A stretch of DNA of 64,000 bases, from the NCBI RefSeq assembly GCF_028747205.1, contig NZ_CP112880.1, positions 7,475,501 to 7,539,500 of the forward strand, written 5' to 3'. The notes beneath the pieces are model-generated. The model worked only from the letters and a program-made list of their open reading frames with translations. It was not told where the DNA came from and did not search any database. Below, one piece after another: positions 42,215 through 51,177 of this stretch. The number at the start of each line of letters is the position of its first letter. The stretch's first letter is position 1. Origin of the DNA: Streptomyces sp. CA-278952 (GTDB taxonomy: Bacteria > Actinomycetota > Actinomycetes > Streptomycetales > Streptomycetaceae). The translations under genes were made by a program, and so were the position numbers.

Positions 42215-42292
42215 GCCGTGCGGGTGTAAATCCCCGGTCACCAGTGGCCGCAGGACAAGACGGAGCGCCCGACAGAGGAGGAATTACTACGG

Positions 42293-43810
42293 ATGTCGTC
42301 TCATATCTCGGGCAGGGCGGTAGACGGCAATGGTGCGATCGTCATCCTGGACGGCCGCCGCATGAGGGTCGCAGATGTCGTACGATTGGCCGAATCCGCC
42401 GCCCGGCCCGTTCCGGGGACCGAGGGCCTGAAGCGCGTGGAAGCCTCCTGGAACGCCGCGCGGGAAATAGCTTCGTGGGGCCGCGTCTACGGTCGTTCCA
42501 CCGGCGTGGGGGCGAACCGGAATGAGACCGTGCCCACGGAGGCGGCTTCCGGACACGGACTGCGCCTGCTGCGCAGCCACGCCGGGGCGATCGGCGAGGA
42601 GCTCCCCGCGCGGCAGGTCCGCGCCATGCTCGCCGTCCGCGCCAACCAGCTCCTCGCCGGCGGCGCCGGGCTTCGCCCGACCGTCGTCACCGCGCTCTGC
42701 GAGGCCCTGGAGACGGGCGCCTACCCGAAGGTCAACGAGTTCGGCTCGGTCGGCACCGGCGACATCGCCGCGCTCGCGCAGCTGGGCCTGGCGCTGGCGG
42801 GCGAACACCCCTGGCAGGGCGCCGGGACCGCCCCCGCACCGCAGCCCCTCGACAACAACGACGCCCTCGCCCTGATCAGCAGCAACGCGCTCACCCTCGG
42901 CCAGTCCGCCCTCGCCCTGCACGAGCTGCGCACCCTGATCGCGGCCACGCAGGTGGTGGCGGCCCTGTCGCTGATGGCGATCGACGGGAGTTACGAGGCC
43001 TACGCGCTGCCCGTGCACGAGGCGCGGCGGCACCCCGGCTCGTACGCGGTCGCGGAGCGGATGCGGCTGCTGCTCGGCGCCCCCGACCGCCCCACACCAC
43101 CGCTCGGCCGGATCCAGGACCCGTACGGCTTCCGCTGCGTGCCCCAGATCCATGGACCCGCGCACGATGCGGCGGACGCGCTCGACGAGGTCCTCGCGGT
43201 CGAGATCAACGCGGCGGCCGAGAACCCGCTGATCTCGGCCGACGATATGGCCGCCTACCACCACGGCGGCTTCTACCTCGCCCAACTCGCCCTCTCCCTG
43301 GACCACTTCAGGCTCGCGGTGACCCAGGTGGCCCGGCTGTCCACCTCACGGCTCTCGACGCTGAACGAGCCGGGCTTCACCCGCCTGCGCCCGTTCCTCA
43401 CGGACGGCGAGCCGGCGTCGTCGGGCGTGATGATCCTCGAATACGCGGCCGGGGCTGCGCTCGGCGATCTGCGGGCCTTCTCCGCGCCCGCCTCGCTCGG
43501 CCACGCGGTGCTCTCACGGGGAGTCGAGGAGCAGGCGAGCTTCGCTTCGCTGGCGGCACGGCAGACCCTGCGGGCGTGCCAGGCGTTCCGGCTCGTCGTG
43601 GGCTGTGAACTCGTCGCTGCCGTCAGGGCGTTGCGCCAGCGCGAGCTGCGCCTCGACCCGGAGCTGCCGGTCGGCCGGGCCCTCGAACTCGCGGCCTCGG
43701 TGCTCGACGCGGAGCCGGCCGACCGGCCGCTGACCGACGATGTGGCCGCGGCGGCCGGGCTGCTCGACCGGTTCGCCGAGCTGGGTCCAGGGGCGCTCAC
43801 CCGAAGGTGA
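42293..43810 (+). CDS. Aromatic amino acid ammonia-lyase homologue lacking the MIO triad
   Basis: This 505-residue protein has the histidine/phenylalanine ammonia-lyase fold at full length. YGRSTGVG (Tyr66) matches the catalytic loop, QDPYGFRCVPQIHG matches the second catalytic tyrosine region, and EINAAAENPLIS the conserved asparagine region. The segment that normally reads GSVGASGDL, whose Ala-Ser-Gly forms the electrophilic MIO group, reads GSVGTGDI here (residues 151-158), one residue short and with no serine. MIO cannot form in the known way. It may be a pseudoenzyme or may use another chemistry. The ATG at 42293 has GGAGG 11 bases upstream. It is divergent from the betaine importer. Confidence 0.85.
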   Translation: MSSHISGRAVDGNGAIVILDGRRMRVADVVRLAESAARPVPGTEGLKRVEASWNAAREIASWGRVYGRSTGVGANRNETVPTEAASGHGLRLLRSHAGAIGEELPARQVRAMLAVRANQLLAGGAGLRPTVVTALCEALETGAYPKVNEFGSVGTGDIAALAQLGLALAGEHPWQGAGTAPAPQPLDNNDALALISSNALTLGQSALALHELRTLIAATQVVAALSLMAIDGSYEAYALPVHEARRHPGSYAVAERMRLLLGAPDRPTPPLGRIQDPYGFRCVPQIHGPAHDAADALDEVLAVEINAAAENPLISADDMAAYHHGGFYLAQLALSLDHFRLAVTQVARLSTSRLSTLNEPGFTRLRPFLTDGEPASSGVMILEYAAGAALGDLRAFSAPASLGHAVLSRGVEEQASFASLAARQTLRACQAFRLVVGCELVAAVRALRQRELRLDPELPVGRALELAASVLDAEPADRPLTDDVAAAAGLLDRFAELGPGALTRR

Positions 43811-43972
43811 AGGCATAGGCCTGGAGGCCCTCGTCCACGCGGAGTTCGAGGCGTGCGGTGCGCGGGTCCCAGTCGTCGGTGAGCCGGTGGAGTGTCGGCG
43901 AGCCGGACACCCGGAGGGTCTTGGTGACCTCGCCGTTCACGAGAACGGTGACCTTGCCGGTGCCGTCCCTCC
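43797..43972 (-). pseudogene. C-terminal remnant resembling DipZ-type cytochrome biogenesis/thioredoxin protein
   Basis: Read leftward in one frame, this stretch gives GTGKVTVLVNGEVTKTLRVS followed by a beta-rich tail that ends AYAFTFG and a stop at 43799-43797. That pattern is like the C-terminal carbohydrate-binding-like tail of DipZ proteins. Only about 55 residues remain: there is no start codon in place, no membrane part and no thioredoxin CxxC. It lies squeezed between the lyase stop and the next leftward gene. I infer a deletion remnant; a homology search would settle the identity. Confidence 0.5.
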
Positions 43973-45073
43973 TCAGGAGCGGGTGGCGGTCCCGCAGCCC
44001 TCCTCGTCACCCTCCCGCATACGCTCCGCCATCGACGTGCTCCGGTCGTACGGGTCGACCTCGGCACCGTCGCGCGCTTCGGCGTCGGTGCGCTCGGCGA
44101 GGAACGCGGGGGTCAGATAGCCGGTGTGGGTGTCGCAACCGCCGTTGGTGGTGTCCACCTTGTAGGAGACGAGGGAGAACGTCCCCGGCTCGATCACGAT
44201 CTTCGCCGGGTCGTCCCAGCTCATCACCACCTCGCGGCGCACGATGGTGCGTGCGACCTCGTCGCTGTCCCCCTCGGCGCGCACGACCGGGTAGACGTAG
44301 GTGACGTCGGTGGAGACCTGCACCGCACCGCGCTCGCCCTCCCGGAAGGTGACCCGGCCGCGGGTCTTGACCACGTCCCCGGCCGGCCGCACCTCGGAGG
44401 ACCGGAAGCGGCTGAACAGCAGGAGCGGGTCGTTCTCGCGATCGGGCGCTCGGAGCGCCTTCCCGAGGAAGCCCCGCACATCCGCCTGGTGCGGGTTGAT
44501 CAGAGCGATGGCCTCGGTCGGCCGCTCGCCGCGCAGCACGGCGGGGTCGAGGCTGGACGCGGCGAGGAAGTCCCGGGTCTTCGCGAGCGCGTCCGCGACC
44601 TCCGCCCTGCTCATCCAGCCGGTCGCCCGTGGTTCGGGAAGGTGGATGCCCGCCGTTCCGTCGCTCCACCGCGCGGCCGGAGATCCCCTGAACGGCTCGT
44701 TCAGGGTGGGCGGCCGGTCCGCGGCCTCCTGCGCGGGCGCACCGGTCGGACGCTCCGACTCCGCGGCCAGGGGCGCGGCGCTCGCACCGTCGTCGCCGTC
44801 GAACCAGCTGCCGATCCCCCAGGGGCCGACGGCCACGACCACCACGGCGACGGCGGCCGCCAGACCGAGCGCGGCCCAGCCCTTGCCCCTGCGCCGCCGG
44901 GCCGGCGTGTACGTCCGCCACCCCTCCGGCGGGCCGGACTCCTCCTGGAGCCGCTGCGCCACCATCCGGGCCCGGGCCGACGGCTCCTCGGGCGCTCCCC
45001 CGCCCCCGGCCTCGGCCTCCCTCAGGAAACGCTCCCACTCCTCGTCCGGTATGGATGCCCCACCCTTGCTCAA
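43973..45073 (-). CDS. Single-span membrane protein of unknown function
   Basis: This 366-residue protein was not assigned to a family. It has an acidic N-terminus (IPDEEWERFLREAEAG), a basic stop-transfer stretch RRRRGKG and one membrane helix (about residues 66-88). The extracytoplasmic domain is about 270 residues long, with two cysteines near the end (GGCDTHTG and EEGCGT) that could form a disulphide. The layout, a cytoplasmic acidic helix, one span and an outer domain, resembles conserved Streptomyces membrane proteins of unknown role. The TTG at 45073 is preceded by GGGAG at a suitable distance. It is downstream of, and on the same strand as, the TetR gene. Confidence 0.75.
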   Translation of the reverse strand: MSKGGASIPDEEWERFLREAEAGGGGAPEEPSARARMVAQRLQEESGPPEGWRTYTPARRRRGKGWAALGLAAAVAVVVVAVGPWGIGSWFDGDDGASAAPLAAESERPTGAPAQEAADRPPTLNEPFRGSPAARWSDGTAGIHLPEPRATGWMSRAEVADALAKTRDFLAASSLDPAVLRGERPTEAIALINPHQADVRGFLGKALRAPDRENDPLLLFSRFRSSEVRPAGDVVKTRGRVTFREGERGAVQVSTDVTYVYPVVRAEGDSDEVARTIVRREVVMSWDDPAKIVIEPGTFSLVSYKVDTTNGGCDTHTGYLTPAFLAERTDAEARDGAEVDPYDRSTSMAERMREGDEEGCGTATRS

Positions 45074-45177
45074 CTCACCGCTCCCGTCGCGTGTGTTGCA
45101 CTCGGCCCCTCCCAGGCCCGAGCGCTGTCCGGGGCATCATCACACGGCCCGCCGACACCCGGCGGCGGGCGGTCCGG

Positions 45178-45759
45178 TCACCGGCCGGGCGCCCCGACGC
45201 GCAGTCCGTCCATGACGAAATCCAGCAGCCGGCCGGCCCTCGGCTCCCAGTCCTCGTGGGGATCGATCTGCCAGAGACCGGCGATGGCGAGGAAGAAGTC
45301 GTCCGGGGTCACCCCGGGGCGGACGACACCGGCGCCCTCGCAGGCGCGGAGCAGGGTCCCGGCCGCTTCCATGACCGGGGTGGGGCCGGGCTTGGCGGGT
45401 CCGCCCGGTGCGCTGGTGACCAGCCGGATCGCGTCCGCCAGACCGGCCTTGGTCAGGGCGAAGCGGGCGAGACGGTCCATCCACTCGCGAAGGGCCCGTT
45501 CGGGCGGGAGTGCCTGGAGCAACTGGTCCGCGGCATCGGCGACCTGCTGCATCTCGTAGCGGTAGACCTCCAGGACGAGGGCCTCCCGGTGCGGGAAGTT
45601 CCGGTAGAACGTGCCCTGCCCGACACCCGCCTTCTTGGCGATCGCGCTCAACGGGGCGTCCGCGCACAGCGTCAGCTCGACCATGGCCACGCGCAGGATG
45701 CGCTCGCGGTTGCGCTGCGCGTCGAGACGCAGGGGGGCGTCCTTCTTCGGCTGGGACAC
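45178..45759 (-). CDS. TetR-family transcriptional regulator of the molybdenum hydroxylase operon
   Basis: This 193-residue regulator has a DNA-binding domain (about residues 14-60) with APLSAIAKKAGVGQGTFYRNFPHREALVLEVY and a helical ligand domain with the common C-terminal form seen in actinomycete TetR proteins. The GTG at 45759 follows GAGGAGG. It is divergent from the oxidoreductase operon at 45951, with two palindromes between, so it very probably represses that operon until an aldehyde or heterocycle substrate binds. Confidence 0.9.
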   Translation of the reverse strand: MSQPKKDAPLRLDAQRNRERILRVAMVELTLCADAPLSAIAKKAGVGQGTFYRNFPHREALVLEVYRYEMQQVADAADQLLQALPPERALREWMDRLARFALTKAGLADAIRLVTSAPGGPAKPGPTPVMEAAGTLLRACEGAGVVRPGVTPDDFFLAIAGLWQIDPHEDWEPRAGRLLDFVMDGLRVGAPGR

Positions 45760-45803
45760 GGATCCTCCTCGCGGGTTCGTGGCCGAAACCCGTCCTTGTT
45801 AAC

Positions 45804-45849
45804 CGGACAGCTGTCCGTTACGTTTTTTCCGTGAGCGGACAGCAGTCCG
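45804..45849. promoter_or_regulatory. Two TetR operators
   Basis: CGGACAGCTGTCCG (45804-45817) is a perfect 14-bp palindrome. CGGACAGCAGTCCG (45836-45849) is the same site with one change. They are spaced 32 bp apart in the 191-base gap between the TetR gene and the hydroxylase operon. Confidence 0.85.
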
Positions 45850-45950
45850 GTTAGAGCACCTTAGCGCCGGTCGCGTACGCCGTTCGCCGGATCGACCGGT
45901 CCCGGCCGGCGGTCCGGTTCCTCGTCACCAGAGACCAGAGAAGGCTGATT

Positions 45951-46529
45951 ATGGCCCCAGCGACCTCGTCGACGTCCAGTGCGATCACCCTGAACATCAA
46001 CGGCGAGAAGCACCGCCTGCCCATCGACCACCGCACCACCCTGCTCGACGCCCTGCGCGAGCGTCTCGACCTCACCGGCACCAAGAAGGGCTGCGACCAA
46101 GGACAGTGCGGCGCCTGCACCGTCCTGGTCGACCGGCGACGCGTCGTCTCCTGCCTCAGTCTCGCGGTGGCGGCCGAGGGACGCGAGATCACCACCATCG
46201 AAGGCGTGGCCGAGGGCGACGAACTGCACCCCGTCCAGCAGGCCTTCCTCGACCTCGACGGCTACCAGTGCGGCTACTGCACACCCGGCCAGATCTGCTC
46301 GGCCATCGCCGTCATCGAGGAACACGCGGCCGGCTGGCCGAGCGCCGCCACCGACGACCCGGGACCCGAGGCGGGACCGCCACCGCTGACGCCCGACGAG
46401 ATCCGCGAGCGCATGAGCGGCAACCTGTGCCGCTGCGGCGCCTACGTCTCGATCGTCCAGGCCGTCGCCCGCGCCGCCGCGTCCCACGCCGAGGACCGGA
46501 CGGCAACCACGAAGGAGACCGCCGCGTGA
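45951..46529 (+). CDS. Molybdenum hydroxylase 2Fe-2S subunit (PaoA/YagT-like)
   Basis: This 192-residue subunit has a plant-ferredoxin-type cluster (GCDQGQCGACTVL and a fourth cysteine in VVSCLSL). A second all-helical cluster domain carries CGYCTPGQ and NLCRCGAYV. It passes electrons from the molybdenum centre to the FAD subunit. The N-terminus lacks a Tat motif, so the complex should be cytoplasmic, unlike E. coli PaoABC. The start is ATG at 45951. It overlaps the next gene as GTGA. Confidence 0.93.
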   Translation: MAPATSSTSSAITLNINGEKHRLPIDHRTTLLDALRERLDLTGTKKGCDQGQCGACTVLVDRRRVVSCLSLAVAAEGREITTIEGVAEGDELHPVQQAFLDLDGYQCGYCTPGQICSAIAVIEEHAAGWPSAATDDPGPEAGPPPLTPDEIRERMSGNLCRCGAYVSIVQAVARAAASHAEDRTATTKETAA

Positions 46530-47518
46530 GGGAGTTCGACTACCAGCGCGCCCACGACGTCACCGGTGCCCTCGCCCTCCTCGCCGCCGACCCGGACGCG
46601 CGGTACCTCGGCGGCGGCACCAACCTCGTCGACCTGATGAAGTCCGGCGTGGAGCGCCCCGACCGCCTCGTCGACATCCGTGAACTCCCCCTGGACCGGA
46701 TCGAACCCGCGGCGGACGGCGGTCTGCGCATCGGAGCGACCGTCACCAACAGCGATCTCGCCGCCCACCCCGAAGTCCGCCGCCACTACCCGGCGTTGTC
46801 CCAGGCCGTGCTGGCCGGAGCCTCCGGGCAGCTGCGCAACATGGCGACCGTCGGCGGCAACCTCCTCCAGCGCACCCGCTGCGGCTACTTCACCGACGTC
46901 TCGAGGCCCTGCAACAAGCGTGTCCCGGGCAGCGGTTGCCCCGCCGTCGCCGGCGAACACCACAACCACGCCGTGCTCGGCGCCTCCGACCACTGCGTGG
47001 CCGTGCACCCCTCAGACATGGGCGTGGCGCTGACGGCGTTCGACGCGGTGATCTCCTACGAGAGCGCCGACGGGCCCGGCGAGACGCCGTTCACCGACTT
47101 CTACCTCCCCGTCAAAGACACCCCGCACCGGGAGACCGCCCTGCCGCCCGGCGCTCTGATCACCCACGTCAGCCTCCCCGCCGCCCCCGTCGCCGCCCAC
47201 TCCCGCTACCGCAAGGTGCGCGAACGCGCCTCGTACGCCTTCGCCATCGGCTCCGTCGCCGCGGCGCTCGACATCGAGGACGGCCTCGTACGCGAAGCAC
47301 GGCTCGCCCTCGGAGCCGTCGCCTCCCGGCCCTGGCGCGCCCGTGCGGCGGAAGCCGTGCTGACCGGCGCACCGGCCGACGGCGCGACCTTCGCCGCCGC
47401 GGCGGACGCCGAACTGGCCGCCGCCCGGCCGCTGCCCGACAACGGATACAAGGTGACCCTCATGCGCAACCTCATGGTCTCCGTACTCACCGAACTCGCC
47501 GAAGGGGACGCCCGATGA
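46526..47518 (+). CDS. Molybdenum hydroxylase FAD subunit (PaoB/YagS-like)
   Basis: This 330-residue FAD-binding subunit has YLGGGTNLVDLMKSGV and the flavin region ATVGGNLLQRTRC. It also has a cysteine cluster (RTRCGYF, RPCNKRVPGSGC) like the one holding the extra 4Fe-4S cluster of E. coli PaoB. That places the enzyme in the PaoABC branch, which oxidises aldehydes to acids, rather than classical xanthine dehydrogenase. The GTG at 46526 overlaps the previous stop, and its own stop overlaps the next ATG. Confidence 0.93.
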   Translation: MREFDYQRAHDVTGALALLAADPDARYLGGGTNLVDLMKSGVERPDRLVDIRELPLDRIEPAADGGLRIGATVTNSDLAAHPEVRRHYPALSQAVLAGASGQLRNMATVGGNLLQRTRCGYFTDVSRPCNKRVPGSGCPAVAGEHHNHAVLGASDHCVAVHPSDMGVALTAFDAVISYESADGPGETPFTDFYLPVKDTPHRETALPPGALITHVSLPAAPVAAHSRYRKVRERASYAFAIGSVAAALDIEDGLVREARLALGAVASRPWRARAAEAVLTGAPADGATFAAAADAELAAARPLPDNGYKVTLMRNLMVSVLTELAEGDAR

Positions 47519-49668
47519 CGACCACCACGCCGGGACCCCGGACCGTGCGCGGAGCCGTCGGCGTCGCCCACACCCGCGTCGAGGGCCGGGACAAGGTCAC
47601 CGGCGCGGCCCGCTACGCTGGCGAGATCCCGCATCCGGACCTGGCCCACGGCTGGCTCGTGCTGTCCACCGTCACCCGCGGCCGGATCCTCGATGTGGAG
47701 ACCGCCCCGGTCCTCGACATGCCGGGCGTGCTCACCGTGCTGCACCACGGCAACGCCCCGCGCCTGAACCTCGACTACGTCGGCATGCTCGGCACCCCGC
47801 CGGACCCGACCTGCGCCGTCTTCCAGAACGACCGGGTGCCGTTCGCCGGCTGGCCGGTCGCGCTCGTCGTCGCCGAGACCTCCGAGGAGGCCCGGGAGGC
47901 CGCCGAAGCGCTCGTGGTGACGTACGAGCGGGAGCCCCACGACACCGCGCTCGTCGCCGGCCACCCGGACGCCTACCCCGCCGCGAGCCACATGCCCGCC
48001 GAGACGGAGAAGGGCGACCTGGAGGACCGGCTGGCCGCGTCCACCCATGTGGTGGACGCGCGGTACACCACCCCCGAAGAGCAGCACAGCATGATGGAGC
48101 CGCACGCGGCGACCGCCCACTGGGACGGCGGCCGGCTGGAGGTCGTCGACTCCAATCAGGGCGCCGTCTGGGTCCAGAGCGAGCTGGCCATGATGTTCTC
48201 GCTCGACGCCTCCTCGGTGCGGGTCCGCTCCGAGCACATAGGCGGCGGCTTCGGCAGCAAGGGCCTGCGCGCCCACCAGGTGTCCGCCGTGATGGCCGCC
48301 ACCGCCCTGCGCCGCCCGGTGCGCGTGGTGCTGACCCGGCGGCAGACGTTCACCCTGGGCGGCTACCGCAGTCCCACCACCCAGCGGATCAGGCTCGGCG
48401 CGGCCCCCGACGGCCGGCTGCTGGCCCTGGAGCACCTCTCGCTGAACCAGACGTCGACGGTGTACGAGTTCGTCGAGCCCAGCGCGGGCGTCGCCCGGGT
48501 GATGTACGACGCCGAGGCGCACCGCACCGGCAACCACGTCGTACGGCTCGACGTGCCGTCCCCGACCTGGATGCGCGCACCGGGGGAGGCCCCGGGGTCG
48601 TTCGCCATCGAGGCGGCCCTCGACGAGCTCGCCGTACGCGCCGGTATCGACCCGATCGAACTGCGCCTGCGCAACGAGCCGGAGGTGGGCCCCGTCTCCG
48701 GGCTGCCGTTCGGCAGCCGCAATCTGGCCGCATGCTTCCGCGAGGGCGCGCGCAGGTTCGGCTGGGCGGACCGCGATCCGCGTCCCGGCACCCGCCGCGA
48801 CGGACGCTGGCTGCTGGGCACCGGCACGGCGGCGGCCTCCTTCGGCGCGGGCGCCGCCCCGTCCACCGCCCTGGTCACGGCGGAGGCGGACGACTCGTTC
48901 ACCGTACGGATCACCGCCGCCGACATCGGCACCGGAGCCCGCACCGCGCTCACCCTGATCGCCGCCGACGCGCTGGAGACAACACCCGGACGGGTCCGGG
49001 TCCGCATCGGCGACAGCGACTTCGGACCCGCGATGATCGCCGGCGGTTCCATGGGCACCCGCTCCTGGGCCTGGGCGGTCACGGCCGCCGCCGCCGAGCT
49101 GCGGGAGCGGCTCGCGGTGACCACGAGCATCCCCCCGGAAGGGATCACGGTGCGGTCCGACACCACCGAAGCGCTCGCGAGCCTCGCGCGGAAGGAACGG
49201 CACTCCTACGGGGCGCAGTTCGCCGAAGTCGCCGTCGACACCGCCACCGGTGAGGTCCGGGTGCGCCGTATGCTGGGCGTCTTCGCCGCCGGCCGCATCG
49301 TCAATCCGCTCACGGCCCGCAACCAGCTCGTCGGCGGGATGACCTGGGGCATCTCCATGGCCCTGCACGAGGAGGCGGTCCGCGACCGCAACAGCGGCGG
49401 TCACTACGCCCCCGATCTCGCCGGCTACCACGTGGCCACGCACGCCGACGTCCCGGACATCGAGGCGCACTGGGTGGACGACCACGACCCGGACGACCCG
49501 GTCGGCATCAAGGGCATCGGGGAGATCGGCATCGTGGGCGCGGCGGCGGCCGTCGCCAACGCGGTCTGGCACGCCACCGGCGCCCGCCACCGGGACCTGC
49601 CGATCCGCCCCGACCGGATCCTCGCGGCGACGGTGCCGGACCCCGCCGGGGGAGCGGCGGATGCTTGA
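47515..49668 (+). CDS. Molybdenum hydroxylase catalytic subunit (PaoC/YagR-like)
   Basis: This 717-residue subunit carries the molybdopterin cofactor. Family motifs are GGGFGSKG, MRAPGEAPGSFAIE and GSMGTRSW. Near the C-terminus KGIGEIGIVGAA supplies the catalytic glutamate. It hydroxylates an aldehyde or N-heterocycle using water. The ATG at 47515 overlaps the FAD-subunit stop. The substrate is unknown, although PaoC relatives prefer aromatic aldehydes. Confidence 0.93.
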   Translation: MTTTTPGPRTVRGAVGVAHTRVEGRDKVTGAARYAGEIPHPDLAHGWLVLSTVTRGRILDVETAPVLDMPGVLTVLHHGNAPRLNLDYVGMLGTPPDPTCAVFQNDRVPFAGWPVALVVAETSEEAREAAEALVVTYEREPHDTALVAGHPDAYPAASHMPAETEKGDLEDRLAASTHVVDARYTTPEEQHSMMEPHAATAHWDGGRLEVVDSNQGAVWVQSELAMMFSLDASSVRVRSEHIGGGFGSKGLRAHQVSAVMAATALRRPVRVVLTRRQTFTLGGYRSPTTQRIRLGAAPDGRLLALEHLSLNQTSTVYEFVEPSAGVARVMYDAEAHRTGNHVVRLDVPSPTWMRAPGEAPGSFAIEAALDELAVRAGIDPIELRLRNEPEVGPVSGLPFGSRNLAACFREGARRFGWADRDPRPGTRRDGRWLLGTGTAAASFGAGAAPSTALVTAEADDSFTVRITAADIGTGARTALTLIAADALETTPGRVRVRIGDSDFGPAMIAGGSMGTRSWAWAVTAAAAELRERLAVTTSIPPEGITVRSDTTEALASLARKERHSYGAQFAEVAVDTATGEVRVRRMLGVFAAGRIVNPLTARNQLVGGMTWGISMALHEEAVRDRNSGGHYAPDLAGYHVATHADVPDIEAHWVDDHDPDDPVGIKGIGEIGIVGAAAAVANAVWHATGARHRDLPIRPDRILAATVPDPAGGAADA

Positions 49669-50818
49669 CATCGCCGGTGAGCTGCACCAATGGATGGCGG
49701 AGGGCCGGGAGTTCGCCGTCGGCACCGTCGTCTCCGTCGCGGGCAGCGCGCCGCGCGGGCCCGGCGCGGCCCTCGCCGTCGACAGCGAGGGGACGGCGAT
49801 CGGCTCCGTCTCCGGCGGCTGCGTGGAGGGCGCGGTCTACGAACTGTGCGCCCAGGCCCTCCAGGACGGCCGGACCGTGCGCGAGCAGTTCGGCTACAGC
49901 GACGAGGACGCCTTCGCTGCCGGGCTGACCTGCGGCGGGGTCATCGACATCATGGTCACGCCGGTCCGCGCCGACTCGCCGGAACGCGCGGTCCTCAAAA
50001 CCGCGCTGTCCGCCGCGGTCTCCGGCACGGGGGCCGCCCTCGCCCGGGTGGTGAGCGGCCCGGACGGGTTCCCGGGACGGGCGCTGCTCGTCCTCGCCGA
50101 CGGTGGTCACGAGGGCGGGCTCGGCGGGAGCCCGGAGCTGGACCGTACGGCGGCGGCCGAGGCCTCGGCCCTGCTGGACGTCGGCCGCACCGGCGCCGTC
50201 ACCCTCTCCGAGGACGGGACGCACTGCCCCGGCGGGCTCACCCTGCTCGTCGAGAGCAGCGTGCCACCGCCCCGCATGATCGTCTTCGGCGCGGTGGACT
50301 TCGCGGCGGCGCTGGTACGGGCCGGAAAGTTCCTGGGCCACCACGTGACGGTGTGCGACGCCCGTCCCGTCTTCGCCACCCGGGCCCGGTTCCCCGAGGC
50401 CGACGAGGTCGTCGTCGACTGGCCCCACCGCTATCTCCGGCGCACCCCCACCGACGGGCGCACGGTGCTGTGCGTGCTGACGCACGAGGCCCGGTTCGAC
50501 GTGCCGCTGCTCACGGAGGCCCTGCGGATGCCCTCCGCGTTCGTCGGGGCGATGGGCTCGCGCCGCATCCACGAGGAGCGCATGCGCCGACTGCGCGAGG
50601 CAGGACTGAGCGACCGGGAGCTGGACCGCCTGCGTTCGCCCATCGGCCTGGACCTCGGGGCCCGTACGCCCGAGGAGACGGCCCTGTCCATCGCCGCGGA
50701 GATCGTGGCGGCCCGGCGGGGCGGCACGGGCCTGCCCCTGACCGGAGGCGCGGACCCCATCCACCGGGAACCGCGCCAGGAGCCCCACCGGGACCTGCGG
50801 GCCGTCAGCCGGGGCTGA
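49661..50818 (+). CDS. XdhC/CoxI-family molybdenum cofactor maturation factor (PaoD-like)
   Basis: This 385-residue protein has the XdhC N-domain (VVSVAGSAPRGPGAALAV, GSVSGGCVEGAVYE, CGGVIDIMVTP) with conserved cysteines. A C-terminal Rossmann domain contains RMIVFGAVDFAAALVRAGKFLG and AFVGAMGSRR. Such proteins bind the molybdenum cofactor and insert it, often sulfurated, into the catalytic subunit. The ATG at 49661 overlaps the catalytic subunit gene by eight bases, completing the four-gene operon. Confidence 0.92.
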   Translation: MLDIAGELHQWMAEGREFAVGTVVSVAGSAPRGPGAALAVDSEGTAIGSVSGGCVEGAVYELCAQALQDGRTVREQFGYSDEDAFAAGLTCGGVIDIMVTPVRADSPERAVLKTALSAAVSGTGAALARVVSGPDGFPGRALLVLADGGHEGGLGGSPELDRTAAAEASALLDVGRTGAVTLSEDGTHCPGGLTLLVESSVPPPRMIVFGAVDFAAALVRAGKFLGHHVTVCDARPVFATRARFPEADEVVVDWPHRYLRRTPTDGRTVLCVLTHEARFDVPLLTEALRMPSAFVGAMGSRRIHEERMRRLREAGLSDRELDRLRSPIGLDLGARTPEETALSIAAEIVAARRGGTGLPLTGGADPIHREPRQEPHRDLRAVSRG

Positions 50819-50932
50819 GTCCGCCGCGGATCCGGTCGACGGCGGCGGCGACGTTGCCGATGCTCCGCCCCGGCGACGTACCCTGCCCGGGCCCGAGGAC
50901 CGCGGAGGCGTCGGCCAAGGAGTGGAGTGCCC

Positions 50933-51177
50933 TCAGGAGGCGTCCTGCCGGCGCACCATCTCGGCGATCCAGACGGGCGCGAACGGGGCGTGCAGCCCGG
51001 CGACGCGAGTGCCTGCCGCGTCCTCAGCCGCTTCGCGAGGGCGCGCGGCTTTCCGAGGTTCACCCCGTGATCGTCGCCGTGCTTCTCGTTCACCGCGCGC
51101 GCCCTCGGATCCTCCAGCGCGGCCAGTGCGGCCATCACCTCGGCCACCGTCGCGTCGGCCGGCGTCTCTGCGGCCAC
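50933..51177 (-). pseudogene. DNA alkylation repair (AlkD-like) gene remnant, internally deleted
   Basis: The leftward GTG at 51177 has a perfect AGGAGG and begins an AlkD-like N-terminus, continuing through VAEVMAALAALEDPRARAVN and HGDDHGVNLGK. After about 58 residues the match breaks and continues in another frame as LHAPFAPVWIAEMVRRQDAS before a stop at 50935-50933, the expected C-terminus. The central 150 or so residues of a normal 230-residue protein are missing, and the length is not a multiple of three. The start signals survive, which suggests recent loss. Confidence 0.7.

Noticed and set aside
42223..42248. Sequence resembling part of a cobalamin riboswitch (GGTGTAAATCCCCGG then CCAGTGGC)
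   Set aside because: The upstream conserved boxes are missing, only about 80 bases separate it from the opposite gene, and no cobalamin-related gene is near.
47206..49725. An 839-codon leftward frame opposite the molybdenum hydroxylase catalytic gene
   Set aside because: It is antisense shadow coding; the plus strand holds a full-length, motif-complete PaoC-like subunit.
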